Part shown: positions 36,136 to 45,369 of the stretch, in pieces
Numbering within the stretch: the first letter of the stretch is position 1
Layout: each line of letters opens with the position of its first letter
DNA from: Paenibacillus allorhizosphaerae
Lineage (GTDB): Bacteria; Bacillota; Bacilli; Paenibacillales; NBRC-103111
NCBI RefSeq assembly: GCF_910594985.1
Contig: NZ_CAJVCE010000006.1
Coordinates: 124,001-188,000 of the forward strand
Reading direction: 5' to 3'
DNA length: 64,000 bases
Translations under genes and position numbers: made by a program
The notes under the pieces: model-generated
What the model saw: only the letters and a program-made list of their open reading frames with translations
Databases searched by the model: none
What the model was told of the DNA's origin: nothing

Positions 36136-36561
36136 ATGGACGTAAACGTGAAGCCGGAGGAAAAGAAACCGGAATCGCTTCTGCATCGATTAAAAACGAT
36201 GGCCAAGAAGCTAAAACAAAATCTGATGACGATTTACTTGGCTTACCGCGATCCGAGGGTGTCTTTGTTTGCGAAAATTTTTGCCGTTTGCGTGGTTGCC
36301 TATGCATTCAGCCCGGTCGATCTCATTCCCGATTTCATACCGGTTCTCGGGTATTTGGACGATGTAATCATTGTCCCTCTGGGGGTGTACATTACGCTGC
36401 GTTTGATTCCGCCTGAAGTGCTTGAGGAATACCGCGCCGCGGCGGAGGAACGCAGAAAATTAGGAAAACCGATAAATTGGTTTACGGGGGCATTGATTAT
36501 CGGATTATGGCTCTGTTTGGCGGTAGCGGCGTCTATGTACTTGTATAAGCTGTTTTATTGA
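36136..36561 (+). CDS. DUF1232/YkvA family membrane protein
   Basis: About 141 residues; ATG at 36136 preceded by GAAAGGT. The DUF1232 signature is clear: DPRVSLFAKIFAVCVVAYAFS, PVDLIPDFIPVLGYLDD. A C-terminal membrane helix (ALIIGLWLCLAVAASMYLYK) follows. Function of the family is unknown. Divergent from the ChrB-like gene. Confidence 0.88.
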   Translation: MDVNVKPEEKKPESLLHRLKTMAKKLKQNLMTIYLAYRDPRVSLFAKIFAVCVVAYAFSPVDLIPDFIPVLGYLDDVIIVPLGVYITLRLIPPEVLEEYRAAAEERRKLGKPINWFTGALIIGLWLCLAVAASMYLYKLFY

Positions 36562-36575
36562 AGATTCATGTTTAA

Positions 36576-36599
36576 AGAGAGCTTGCGGGCTCTCTTTTT
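36576..36599 (+). terminator. Rho-independent terminator after the DUF1232 gene
   Basis: Stem AGAGAGC/GCTCTCT with TTTTT directly after, 15 bases past the stop. Confidence 0.85.
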
Positions 36600-36704
36600 G
36601 TCATAGTGCATATGGGTCAGCACGGTGCAGCCTGCCGCTTTCACTGCATCGAAAATTCCGCGAAAGCGCTCGCCGCTGCTCTTATGTGCTTGCCTAAAGC
36701 CCGA

Positions 36705-37205
36705 TTACTCTAAAATTAAGGTTCCGTCGAACTTTTTATAATCTTTACATACTCTTTCGTGATGTCTTGCAAACAGCTCGCTTGAAGCTTCGGGAAGACG
36801 ATCCATCGGGTAAAATTCGGCATTTACACTTTCATCCGTTTCTTTTTCAACAGTACCCGTCCACTGATCCACCCGGAACAAATATTCAATAATATGGTGC
36901 TCGTTTCCCCAACGGTCCGTGAACGTCTGCGTGTTGGGAGAAGAATATATAGCAATTAATGTTGCCTCAATAACGTCAAGTCCTGTTTCTTCTTTGACTT
37001 CACGCTTCATCGCATCAAACACGGATTCATCCAGTTCCATAGCTCCTGCGGGCATGCCCCATTTGTTGTCACCTCTGCGCTTTATAAACAAAGCGCGGCC
37101 TTCGCCGTCAAGCAAGATTGCCCGTACGGAGTTTACGATGATCTTTTGTGTGCCAATTAGTTTGCGAAGTTTTCCTAAATAAGAATCGTGCCAACTGCCG
37201 CTCAT
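36705..37205 (-). CDS. NUDIX hydrolase
   Basis: About 166 residues with an intact NUDIX box (GAMELDE then REVKEETGL). The N-terminal SYLGKLRKLIGTQKIIVNSVRA segment is common in Bacillota NUDIX proteins with a short helical lead. ATG at 37205 follows AGGATGAGG. Substrate not predictable. Confidence 0.88.
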   Translation of the reverse strand: MSGSWHDSYLGKLRKLIGTQKIIVNSVRAILLDGEGRALFIKRRGDNKWGMPAGAMELDESVFDAMKREVKEETGLDVIEATLIAIYSSPNTQTFTDRWGNEHHIIEYLFRVDQWTGTVEKETDESVNAEFYPMDRLPEASSELFARHHERVCKDYKKFDGTLILE

Positions 37206-37341
37206 CTGCCTCATCCTTTGGATTATTTTGGATGAGAATATAATAACGGTTAAACCCTATCATTAAAATGATATCATTTAGATGGAATCGTTCTCATATT
37301 GATATGAACCATGTTCCAATATTCATCGATGACTCAGGAGC

Positions 37342-38322
37342 TTACTTCGAAGTAGAGGAATTGATGAATCTTTCCTCACGCGCGTGAGATGCCGGGCGAC
37401 TGCCCGTTTTCCCGGACGCCAGCAATATAACGGCCACGCCAGACAAAATGATGGCGATTGCGCCGATCATCCGCAGCGAAAGCGGCTCCCCAAGCACAGT
37501 ACACCCCAGCAGAACGGCAACGACCGGACTGATGTATGAGACGGTGTTCGGCAGCGTCGCAGTAACGCTGTTCCGCTGCAGCCAGGAGTACAGCAGAAAG
37601 CCGGTTACGGTTACAAACAAAAGATAAATAGTAGCGATCAGCATCGTTCCCGACAAAGCGGAGAGAGAAAACTGGGCGAATTCTCCTCTGGTTAGACTGA
37701 CCATCATAATCACCATACCGCCCGTCGTCATCTGGATTGCGGTGCTGAACGTGACGCCGGGCTGCACGGTGCGCCGCAATGCAATCGTGCCGACGGCGGT
37801 CAGAAGCGAAGCGGACAGAGTGCATCCGACTCCAAGCGGGTTTAGCGCCGCTTGCCCCGATGGAGCAATGAGAATGACGAGGCCGACAAATCCAAGCAGC
37901 AGGCCGACCGATGCCTTGGCCTTCGGACGGTTGCGGAACATGCCCCAATCCAGCAAAGCCGTCCACAGCGGCATCGTAGATACAAGCAGACTCGTAACAC
38001 CCGAGGACAAAGTTTGCGCGCCCGCGATAACCATTCCCTGGCCGCCGGCGATGAGGAGCGCGCCGACGAGCGCCGCGTTCCCCCATTGTTTACCCGTCGG
38101 ATAAGCTGCGGCAGGCATGCGCCACAAACACCAGAGCAGCAATAACGCCCCGCATATGATGAAGCGAAAGCCGGTCAAATACGGTGGAATTTCCGTTATA
38201 ACGACCTTCAGCGCCAGGAAAACGGAGCCCCAAAGCAGCCATAACGATACGAGCGCTGCAGCAAAGCGCAGGCCGGAAGGGGAGCCTTCTTGGTGCGACG
38301 GCAATGCGTTTTTCGTCATCAT
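37342..38322 (-). CDS. EamA/DMT family transporter
   Basis: About 326 residues, ten predicted membrane helices in two EamA repeats (LVSLWLLWGSVFLALKVVI in the first; CTLSASLLTAVGTIALRR begins the second). Likely an exporter of amino acids or other small metabolites. The ATG at 38322 follows AAAGGAATGT. It lies downstream of the MBL-fold gene on the same strand, and an Lrp-type regulator is divergent from that pair, consistent with amino-acid-responsive control (inference). Confidence 0.88.
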   Translation of the reverse strand: MMTKNALPSHQEGSPSGLRFAAALVSLWLLWGSVFLALKVVITEIPPYLTGFRFIICGALLLLWCLWRMPAAAYPTGKQWGNAALVGALLIAGGQGMVIAGAQTLSSGVTSLLVSTMPLWTALLDWGMFRNRPKAKASVGLLLGFVGLVILIAPSGQAALNPLGVGCTLSASLLTAVGTIALRRTVQPGVTFSTAIQMTTGGMVIMMVSLTRGEFAQFSLSALSGTMLIATIYLLFVTVTGFLLYSWLQRNSVTATLPNTVSYISPVVAVLLGCTVLGEPLSLRMIGAIAIILSGVAVILLASGKTGSRPASHAREERFINSSTSK

Positions 38323-38383
38323 TACATTCCTTTCTGCGGCCAACGTCCGTCAGACACCGCAACGCACTTGACCAATTCACCGC

Positions 38384-39139
38384 CTAACAAATCATCGTTT
38401 CGCCATCGACAGGCACTATAATATGGGCGCTAGCGCCTTTTTCCTCTATAAATTGTTTCAACTCGCGCCTGGACAAAAAGCAATGATTGACCGCCTCCAT
38501 GTGGGACACGATGATCGTTGATTGCGGAGCTGCCGAGTACGTCCGAGCAATATCTTCCTTGCCCATCGTAATGGGATCCCCTTGCAAAAACTGTGCGCCG
38601 CCTCCATTGACGATGATCACTTCCGGACGATAAGTGCGGATCGCCTCCTCTACCTCGGTGCACCAAATCGTATCGCCTGCAATATATAACGTTTTTTCAT
38701 CCGGATGGCGAAAGACAACGCCGGAAACGTTCCCCATTAACCGCCCGATTTCGCCTGTGCCATGCCTCCCCCGCGTGCGGGACAGACGGACATCCCCCAT
38801 TTGGTTCATGCGATCCAAGGCTTGTACGTTACGAAATCCTTGTTTCCTGATTGTTTCGGCATCTTCATCTGACTGCGCTATCATGTTCGCATCCTTGGGA
38901 AGCGCCTTGACCGCCGCCGCATCGAAGTGGTCGGGGTGCAGGTGGGTGACGATGACGGCATCGGACTGGATAATGTCCTCCACCGAAACCGGCAAATCTA
39001 CCGTCGGATTATTCACCGGATTCGCCGTATTCGTCACGGGCGGGTAGGCCCCTTTCGCTCCCAAGTACGGATCGATCAAATAAGTCATGCCGCCATATTC
39101 CAGCACGATCGTTGCATTCCGGATTTGTCTGATCTTCAT
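38384..39139 (-). CDS. UlaG-like MBL-fold metal-dependent hydrolase
   Basis: A 251-residue metallo-beta-lactamase-fold protein with the metal motif THLHPDH (His66, His68, Asp70, His71), further ligands in YIAGDTIW and near VSHMEAVNH. UlaG-like members cleave lactones or phosphodiesters. Divergent Lrp/AsnC gene 123 bases away; probably in one transcript with the downstream DMT transporter gene (61-base gap). Confidence 0.85.
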   Translation of the reverse strand: MKIRQIRNATIVLEYGGMTYLIDPYLGAKGAYPPVTNTANPVNNPTVDLPVSVEDIIQSDAVIVTHLHPDHFDAAAVKALPKDANMIAQSDEDAETIRKQGFRNVQALDRMNQMGDVRLSRTRGRHGTGEIGRLMGNVSGVVFRHPDEKTLYIAGDTIWCTEVEEAIRTYRPEVIIVNGGGAQFLQGDPITMGKEDIARTYSAAPQSTIIVSHMEAVNHCFLSRRELKQFIEEKGASAHIIVPVDGETMIC

Positions 39140-39262
39140 AGTTTCAGTGCCTCCCTTTCCTATTTCGCCCTTTTAGGTTAACATTTACGTTAAGATCGTG
39201 TACATAACGATAATCAAGAATATGGGCAATAACACTTGAATGTTGAAAGAGGTTATAAGGTT

Positions 39263-39676
39263 ATGCTGGATCATACGGATAAACGTATTCTCGAGGAACT
39301 GGTCAAGGATGGCCGGATTTCGATGAAAAACCTGGGCGAGAAAGTCCATTTGACCGGCCAAGCAGCAGCCAACCGGGTCGTGAAACTAGAGGAAGATCAA
39401 GTCATTGAAGGCTATACCGTTCGTCTAAATTATAAGAAGACCGGACTCGTCGTACACTCGTTTATTACTATTTTTACGAAGAGCTTCGATCACCAGCCGT
39501 TTTTGTCATTTTTAGAAACGCAGCAGCCTTTCATCGTTCATAAATTCAAAATTAGCGGAGACGGGTGCTACCTCTTGGAATGCAGATTCCCTTCCAACGA
39601 AGAGCTCGACAAGTTTCTGGAACAATTAACCCGCTATGTCAATTATAAAATATCCGTTGTCATTAGCGAGATCTAA
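39263..39676 (+). CDS. Lrp/AsnC family transcriptional regulator
   Basis: About 137 residues: N-terminal helix-turn-helix (LDHTDKRILEELVKDGRIS, then LGEKVHLTGQAAANRVVKLE) and a C-terminal RAM ligand domain (INGYTV/YKKTGLVVHSFITIF region). ATG at 39263 has AAGG upstream. Divergent from an MBL hydrolase/DMT transporter pair, its likely target. Ligand probably an amino acid by family precedent. Confidence 0.9.
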   Translation: MLDHTDKRILEELVKDGRISMKNLGEKVHLTGQAAANRVVKLEEDQVIEGYTVRLNYKKTGLVVHSFITIFTKSFDHQPFLSFLETQQPFIVHKFKISGDGCYLLECRFPSNEELDKFLEQLTRYVNYKISVVISEI

Positions 39677-39748
39677 GAAAGAGACAACGGCCGGCTAGGT
39701 CAACGCAGAATGAAGGCCTAGACAGCCGCTGTTTTTTATTGCCGTATT

Positions 39749-40240
39749 TTAGCTCATCGATTCCGCAATTCTTCTTTTATCTTTAACGAATTTATTAAAT
39801 AAATACCGAACTAGCGGTCCCACAACGATCAGCTGTAGAGGGAAAGCAAAAATAAAATTTTTGAAAACTAAAGAAAAATAACTTTCAATTAATGATTCTC
39901 CGACCAGCCGGTTGGAAACGTAAGCAGCCCCCAATCCATAAAGAGACATAAAGAGCACCATTCCAGTCACCATAAAAAATGCAAGAGATAAAATCACGTA
40001 TACCTTCTTCGATTTATCATAGGGTAAAGATAATGCAATTCTCTTAGCTACCGGACCAACAATAAATAATTCCAATAAGGCAGCGGTAATAAAGATCTGA
40101 ATCAGTTGAAGCAGTATTCCTTTCAAGGATATCGTGGCAATCAAGCCGTTTGTAAGCAAATTGTAAAATGTCATGCATACGACCATCCCTAAGCACGTCA
40201 TCAATCCAAAATAAAAATGTTCTTTCTTCGTTCTCGGCAA
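39749..40240 (-). CDS. DUF2798 membrane protein
   Basis: A 163-residue protein made of two related halves, each with a pair of membrane helices (FGLMTCLGMVVCMTFYNLL, and later AFFMVTGMVLFMSLYGL), typical of DUF2798. Each half ends with a small-residue GP-hydrophobic motif (FIVGPVAKRIA, LIVVGPLVRYLF). Function unknown. A shorter relative occurs at 49894. Confidence 0.85.
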   Translation of the reverse strand: MPRTKKEHFYFGLMTCLGMVVCMTFYNLLTNGLIATISLKGILLQLIQIFITAALLELFIVGPVAKRIALSLPYDKSKKVYVILSLAFFMVTGMVLFMSLYGLGAAYVSNRLVGESLIESYFSLVFKNFIFAFPLQLIVVGPLVRYLFNKFVKDKRRIAESMS

Positions 40241-40348
40241 TTTCCATCATCCTTTCTACCCTTGTTATTATAGAGATAATGAAAATTCCTCATAAGTGAA
40301 AAGTTTGTGAACATTTCGCCGCATGGCGGCCAGCCAAAAGTCGCTAAA

Positions 40349-40385
40349 CGAAACAAGACCCTCCTTATGGAAGGGTCTTGTTTCG
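40349..40385 (-). terminator. Strong terminator after the RCC1/SLH protein gene
   Basis: Fourteen-base perfect stem CGAAACAAGACCCT and its complement, with T-rich sequence following on the minus strand, 29 bases after the stop. Confidence 0.85.
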
Positions 40386-40413
40386 TCATTGAAGGTAGGG
40401 TCGTTCGATGCAG

Positions 40414-43400
40414 CTACTCGATAAAATGAACGGCGAGTAGAAAACGTTTCAGCATTGTAGCGGCTTGAGCGCGGGTCGCATACTGGGCCGGCGCAAAATT
40501 GCCATCGTCTGTTCCTGTAATGATACCCGCTTGCACGGTACGGGATACGAAAGCTTGCGACCATGTAGAGATGGCATCCTGATCCTGAAACACAGCAAGC
40601 GCTTGTTTATTTTCTTGGATGCTTCTTCCTTCAGGCGTCAAGCTCAGAGCTCTGGCCAGCATGACTGCCATTTGCTCGCGAGTGATCCGTTCGTTTGGCG
40701 CAAAGCTGTCCGCGGTCATACCGTCTACCAGGCCGGCTTTTACTGCCGCTTCCACTACGGCCGAGTACCAGGCGGATGCCGGCACATCCTCAAAGCTTTT
40801 ATACGCTGGGTCATGTTCAGTCGACAGTCCGAGCGATCGGACGAGCAGAGCGGCGAACTCCGCACGCGTAATGCTTTCGTCCGGTGCAAACCGGTCGGCC
40901 GACACGCCGGTCACAATGAGCCTCGATGCAAGATGTTCCACATCTTCCTTGGCCCAGTGGGCGGACAGGTCGGCGAACGATCGGTCCTTGGTTTCAATGG
41001 CAGCATAAATGCTGTAATGTGTGGCCCGCATGACGGCTTCTTTCTTTCCGTCGCTCCTTGAGCCCAAGTGCGTCGGAATGTACGAAACCGTGCTCGCGAA
41101 AGGGTCATAGTGCACCGCAATGACGTTGCCGCTCGCCGACGGATTCGTATACACAATGCCGCGGGTCATATACTTGCTGCCGAAGTCGTGCAGCTCTACG
41201 GTTTGCCCGTTGGCCGCGGCTTTCACCTTGAAATCTACGGCATGTCCTACTACACGGAATCCGAGGTTCGAGCCCATTTGTTCCAGCTTCGTTTCTACGG
41301 CATCGCTTACCCGTTCCATCGACGTCACGATGTTTACATCACTTACCGCGACACCTAGACGCTTAGCCAAGCTGTCCAAATCCAATACGCTGGCTTGAAG
41401 CACCAAGCTCGAACCGTTCAATTCGATGCCGATTGCGGCATTCGGGTATGCATCTGCCATCGTCTCCAGAGAGCCTCCGGGAAGCTGTACCTGTACGGAC
41501 GGTTCCGTGTCGCTTAATTTGATCAGTATGATCGGCTGCGAGGCGTCCTTCAGCAGCTCCTGTGCCTGATTGAGAACATCCGCCGTTACAATCAGCTTTT
41601 GTGTAAGTGTCCCACCCGCTTCCTCCGTCACGAATGAGGACGAATCGACGATAATGACGACATGACCGGATGAGTCCAAAGCGATTTGATATTTCGGCGG
41701 ATCGGCTACCGTAACCGGTTCCGTAATCGGAGTCGAACTGGAGTCCGATTCGGGTTCTTCGTTTGAAGGCAGCGGAGTCGAATCGGATACGGTGATTGTC
41801 ATCGTTTGGTCCGTGCCGCCGCTGAACTTGAAGGTGAGGCGGGTTAAGCCTACCGGTTGTGTGTTCAAATATGCTTTCAAGATCGTTACCGTGTTACCCG
41901 ACAACGTATAATCGGTACCTGGCGTCAGTGGTTCGGCGTCGTTGGTTATACCGCTTAGTGTGTTGTCGTTGAGCGTCAGCGTTGTCGTCACTTCGGCGTT
42001 CTCCGCTGAGCCGGCGTACTTGTCAAAACTGGCGGCAGCAGGGGCGATTGCACTGTTGTTCGGCGTCGAATCGGATACCGAAATCGTCATCGTCTGATCC
42101 GCTCCCCCGCTGAACTTGAAGGTGAGGCGGGTTAAGCCTACCGGCTGTGCGTTCAAATAAGCGTTCAAGATCGTTACCGTGTTACCCGATACGGTATAAT
42201 CGGTACCCGGCATAAGGAGCGCTGCTCCATTGGCTATACCGCTTAGTGTGTTGCCGTTGAGCGTCAGAGTTGTCGTCACTTCGGCGTTCTCCGCTGAGCC
42301 GGCGTACTTGTCAAAGCTGGCGGCCGCAGGGGCGATCGCGCTGTTGTTCGGCGTCGAATCGGATACCGAAATCGTCATCGTCTGGTCCGCTCCGCCGCTG
42401 AACTTGAAGGTGAGGCGGGTTAAGCCTACCGGTTGTGCGTTCAAATAAGCTTTCAAGATCGTTATCGTGTTACCCGATACGGTATAATCGGTACCCGGCG
42501 TAAGCAGCGCTGCTCCATTGGCTATGCCGCTTAGTGTGTTGCCGTTGAGCGTCAGTGTTGTCGTCACTTCGGCGTTCTCCGCTGAGCCGGCGTTCTTGTC
42601 AAAACTGGCGGCCGCAGGGGCAATCGCGCTGTTGTTCGGCAGCGGCACGATATTCGTAACATTGATTTTTTGCACCGTTTCACTGCCCGCTAAATCTTTG
42701 GCATATACCGTATATGTACCATTCCCCGCAACGGCAAAGTTTCGGACGGTAAAAATATCCGTTCCGGCATCTGCAAATGCAGCGGCTGTATTGTCTCCCG
42801 GAAGCCATTTCAGACGGAACAACGTATTCGAGGTACCGTATGTTTGTGCCGTCACCGTCAGTGTGACAGGCTCGGTCGTCGGCGCCGTCGTCGATGGAGT
42901 GATCTTGACCGATGGCGCCAGCGGCATAGTGACCGTGACACTAACCGGGTTCGTCGTCCCAGCCAAATACAGGTTGTCTCCTTCATAGAGCGCAGTCAAG
43001 GTATGGGAGCCAGTCGGCAGGGAAGGAAGGTTCAGATGGGCATCGCCACCGGTATCCAGCGGCACGCTGCCTAACTGCTGGTCGCCTTCTTTAAACGTCA
43101 CCGTACCCGAAGGCGTGACGAAATCCCCCGCAACCGACGCCGTGAGCGTAACCGGTTCAAGGTAAGTAGCGTTTGTCACCGATGCGGTTAACGAGAGCTG
43201 CGGCTTGAAAAATATTTTTTTCGGTGTTGTTTGCAGGCCGTTCCCTGACGTATTGTCACCGAGTAAGCCCTGTCTGCCCCACGACCATAAACGTCCGTCG
43301 GCATCGAGTCCATAAGATACCGCATAGCCGCTCCAGACGGAGGCAAATTGGAAAGGTGCTCCGTTATCCGAAACCGGCACTTTATGCGGAGCAGTATTGA

Positions 43401-44412
43401 CGGTTGAGCCATCTCCCAGCTGACCTGATGAGTTTAGACCCCATGTCCACATGCTCCCAGCCTCATCGATTGCCAGCACATGCTTGAGTCCTCCGGAGAC
43501 ACGGACGAATTTCACCGGATTTCCATTGTCCGTGATGGAGATTTTGTTTGGGGCCCATAATGTTCCCGACACACCTCCATCGCCAAGCTGACCTTGATCG
43601 TTACCTCCCCAAGACCATACATCCCCATTCGTATCGATGGCCAATCCCAAAAACGGTCCCGTTCCGAGAGTGGATCCTGCAGAAATCGATTGGAACTTGG
43701 CTTCTACGCCGCCATCCATCACAGTAAACGGCGAGGGATTATATGCGGGTTGAAAAATGGTCCAGAGATGCTGCTGAGAATCGATTGCGATCACAAATTC
43801 ATCATTCCCCTCCAGAGCATCAAAGACAACCGGATCCCCGTTACCGTAAGCCACCGTTTGTTTGGTTGGAACATAAGGATCGGCTGTAAGCGTTCTGAAC
43901 CCCCATATCCATAGCTTGCCGTTACTATCCAAGGCAAAAGAAGATGAACGTGAAGCGGCAATTTTTTTAAATACAACAGGGGTGCCTCCGTCCATTACAT
44001 TCGCCTTTGTCCAGTTGCGCGCGCTGAGCGTACCGCTCCCAAGCCCCAACTGACCTGCCCCGTTATCGCCTGCTCCCCACAAATGGCCGCTGCTGTCCAG
44101 AGCGATAGCGAAGTCATAGCCGCCCTTTATTTCCTTGAATGATACCGGCGCCCCATTGTCCAGCACCTTGATTTGCATAGGGGTATGGGAACTGGGCGTG
44201 ATCCCGTTTCCGAACTGACCGGAAAGGTTCGAACCCCATGCCCAAATACGACCGTTCGCATCCAGCGCGAAAGTCGTGTCCCTCTGCGATGACATTGATG
44301 TGAACATCAAGCCCGCCGCATCCGCCTGTACCGGTTGGATCAGAGGGCAAATCATTATAACCATGCACAGAATAGCGGCAATCCAACTTCTCACAAACCT
44401 GTTCTTCATCAT
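40414..44412 (-). CDS. RCC1-repeat, CBM-X2 and SLH cell-surface protein
   Basis: A 1332-residue exported protein. Signal peptide at 1-31. Residues about 34-400 are RCC1-type beta-propeller repeats (TFALDANGRIWAWGSN, IALDSSGHLWGAGDN, HVLAIDEAGSMWTWG). About 405-495 is an Ig-like domain (SGTVTFKEGDQQLGSVPL). Residues about 594-881 are three tandem 96-residue CBM-X2-like modules. Three SLH motifs end the protein (about 1140-1332: FADLSAHWAKEDV, ITRAEFAALLVR; FEDVPASAWYSA; FAPAQYATRAQAATM), anchoring it to pyruvylated secondary wall polymer. A surface protein displaying a propeller; binding partner unknown. AAGGAG precedes the start. Confidence 0.88.
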   Translation of the reverse strand: MMKNRFVRSWIAAILCMVIMICPLIQPVQADAAGLMFTSMSSQRDTTFALDANGRIWAWGSNLSGQFGNGITPSSHTPMQIKVLDNGAPVSFKEIKGGYDFAIALDSSGHLWGAGDNGAGQLGLGSGTLSARNWTKANVMDGGTPVVFKKIAASRSSSFALDSNGKLWIWGFRTLTADPYVPTKQTVAYGNGDPVVFDALEGNDEFVIAIDSQQHLWTIFQPAYNPSPFTVMDGGVEAKFQSISAGSTLGTGPFLGLAIDTNGDVWSWGGNDQGQLGDGGVSGTLWAPNKISITDNGNPVKFVRVSGGLKHVLAIDEAGSMWTWGLNSSGQLGDGSTVNTAPHKVPVSDNGAPFQFASVWSGYAVSYGLDADGRLWSWGRQGLLGDNTSGNGLQTTPKKIFFKPQLSLTASVTNATYLEPVTLTASVAGDFVTPSGTVTFKEGDQQLGSVPLDTGGDAHLNLPSLPTGSHTLTALYEGDNLYLAGTTNPVSVTVTMPLAPSVKITPSTTAPTTEPVTLTVTAQTYGTSNTLFRLKWLPGDNTAAAFADAGTDIFTVRNFAVAGNGTYTVYAKDLAGSETVQKINVTNIVPLPNNSAIAPAAASFDKNAGSAENAEVTTTLTLNGNTLSGIANGAALLTPGTDYTVSGNTITILKAYLNAQPVGLTRLTFKFSGGADQTMTISVSDSTPNNSAIAPAAASFDKYAGSAENAEVTTTLTLNGNTLSGIANGAALLMPGTDYTVSGNTVTILNAYLNAQPVGLTRLTFKFSGGADQTMTISVSDSTPNNSAIAPAAASFDKYAGSAENAEVTTTLTLNDNTLSGITNDAEPLTPGTDYTLSGNTVTILKAYLNTQPVGLTRLTFKFSGGTDQTMTITVSDSTPLPSNEEPESDSSSTPITEPVTVADPPKYQIALDSSGHVVIIVDSSSFVTEEAGGTLTQKLIVTADVLNQAQELLKDASQPIILIKLSDTEPSVQVQLPGGSLETMADAYPNAAIGIELNGSSLVLQASVLDLDSLAKRLGVAVSDVNIVTSMERVSDAVETKLEQMGSNLGFRVVGHAVDFKVKAAANGQTVELHDFGSKYMTRGIVYTNPSASGNVIAVHYDPFASTVSYIPTHLGSRSDGKKEAVMRATHYSIYAAIETKDRSFADLSAHWAKEDVEHLASRLIVTGVSADRFAPDESITRAEFAALLVRSLGLSTEHDPAYKSFEDVPASAWYSAVVEAAVKAGLVDGMTADSFAPNERITREQMAVMLARALSLTPEGRSIQENKQALAVFQDQDAISTWSQAFVSRTVQAGIITGTDDGNFAPAQYATRAQAATMLKRFLLAVHFIE
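41768..42631 (-). repeat. Three tandem 288-base repeats encoding CBM-X2 modules
   Basis: The same 288-base unit recurs at about 42631-42344, 42343-42056 and 42055-41768 with only scattered substitutions, including long identical stretches. The third (C-terminal) copy is the most diverged (for example NDAEPLTPG in place of NGAALLTPG). Near identity at DNA level implies recent duplication or gene conversion. Confidence 0.9.
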
Positions 44413-44564
44413 TATTCTCCTTTTCTATCTCCGTGAACAACCGAACTTAGTAGGCGAATACCTCCTCATTTTAGTTATTCTACCATAATAAGTTTCGGAA
44501 TAAGGTTGAACGTTTTTTATACTTTTCATAGATTTGCTGTTATTTGATTTCATAGCGTTCATCG

Positions 44565-45149
44565 CTAAAATGATGGGGCGGTTGGTTTTGTAGCGTCAAT
44601 GATGAGAGAAACAAATCCCAATTGTCCGCCCTTGTTTCTGTGGTCGAAACGTTTGGAACGATAGATGAAGCCTTGTGTTTCATCCCATTCCCGGCATCGA
44701 AACATCCCATTTTCATCGCAATACTCCAATAAATTCACTTCAAACCCGGCAGCTATAAACATTGTTGATATCGTTTTATAGTTATGTACCATTTTATGAC
44801 CAGCCGCAGGATGGTCTGTGGGTCCCGGTCCGCCTATTTGAACCATGTGTTGGTACTCATCATTTGGAAAATAACCGTCGGGAACAGCGCATCGAACATA
44901 ACCGCCAGGCTTCAAAAATTCATAGCAAATTTGTGCCGCTTCCATGCCTTCGTTCAATGTTAAATGCTCCCATACATGCTCTGCCAAAATGGCTGCGATT
45001 GAATTAGGATCGAATTTCTCCTTCCAGTCGGTTCGTTTCAATAGATTTAATTGTTCTTCCTCCGTCAGAAGCCAATCCGTAAAAAGAGGGTTCGTTTTTG
45101 CGAATGACCCTGCTCCTATGACAACTTTTAATTCTTTCGGAATAACCAC
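44565..45149 (-). CDS. SAM-dependent methyltransferase family protein
   Basis: 194 residues resembling class I methyltransferases: a short motif-I-like VVIGAGS near the N-terminus, then AEHVWEHLTLNEG and FLKPGGYVRCAVPDGYFPN (the post-motif strand common in O-/N-methyltransferases). The SAM-binding region is shorter than usual. Substrate unknown, single gene. Confidence 0.65.
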   Translation of the reverse strand: MVIPKELKVVIGAGSFAKTNPLFTDWLLTEEEQLNLLKRTDWKEKFDPNSIAAILAEHVWEHLTLNEGMEAAQICYEFLKPGGYVRCAVPDGYFPNDEYQHMVQIGGPGPTDHPAAGHKMVHNYKTISTMFIAAGFEVNLLEYCDENGMFRCREWDETQGFIYRSKRFDHRNKGGQLGFVSLIIDATKPTAPSF

Positions 45150-45270
45150 TACGAATAACCTCCCGCCAGCTTTTACAATGAATGTACCATGCTAAATAGA
45201 ATATAAAATGGAAATTTCTCTGGTTTATATGGAATTTTGTAATACCATCACCGTTCCTTGAGCAAATAAA

Positions 45271-45304
45271 ATGGGATCGTCTGCGCAGCAGGCAGAGATC
45301 CCAT
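45271..45304. repeat. Dispersed palindrome B, copy 2
   Basis: ATGGGATC...GATCCCAT stem with an inner TCTGC/GCAGA stem, matching the copy at 17331 across loop and flank. On the minus strand it is followed by TTTTATTT and lies 66 bases after the oxidoreductase gene, so here it probably serves as terminator. Confidence 0.7.
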
Positions 45305-45369
45305 GAAATACGTATTATCGCTGTTCGTTAGACGAAGACCCGGTACGCCATATACCAAGCACAAGTCGT

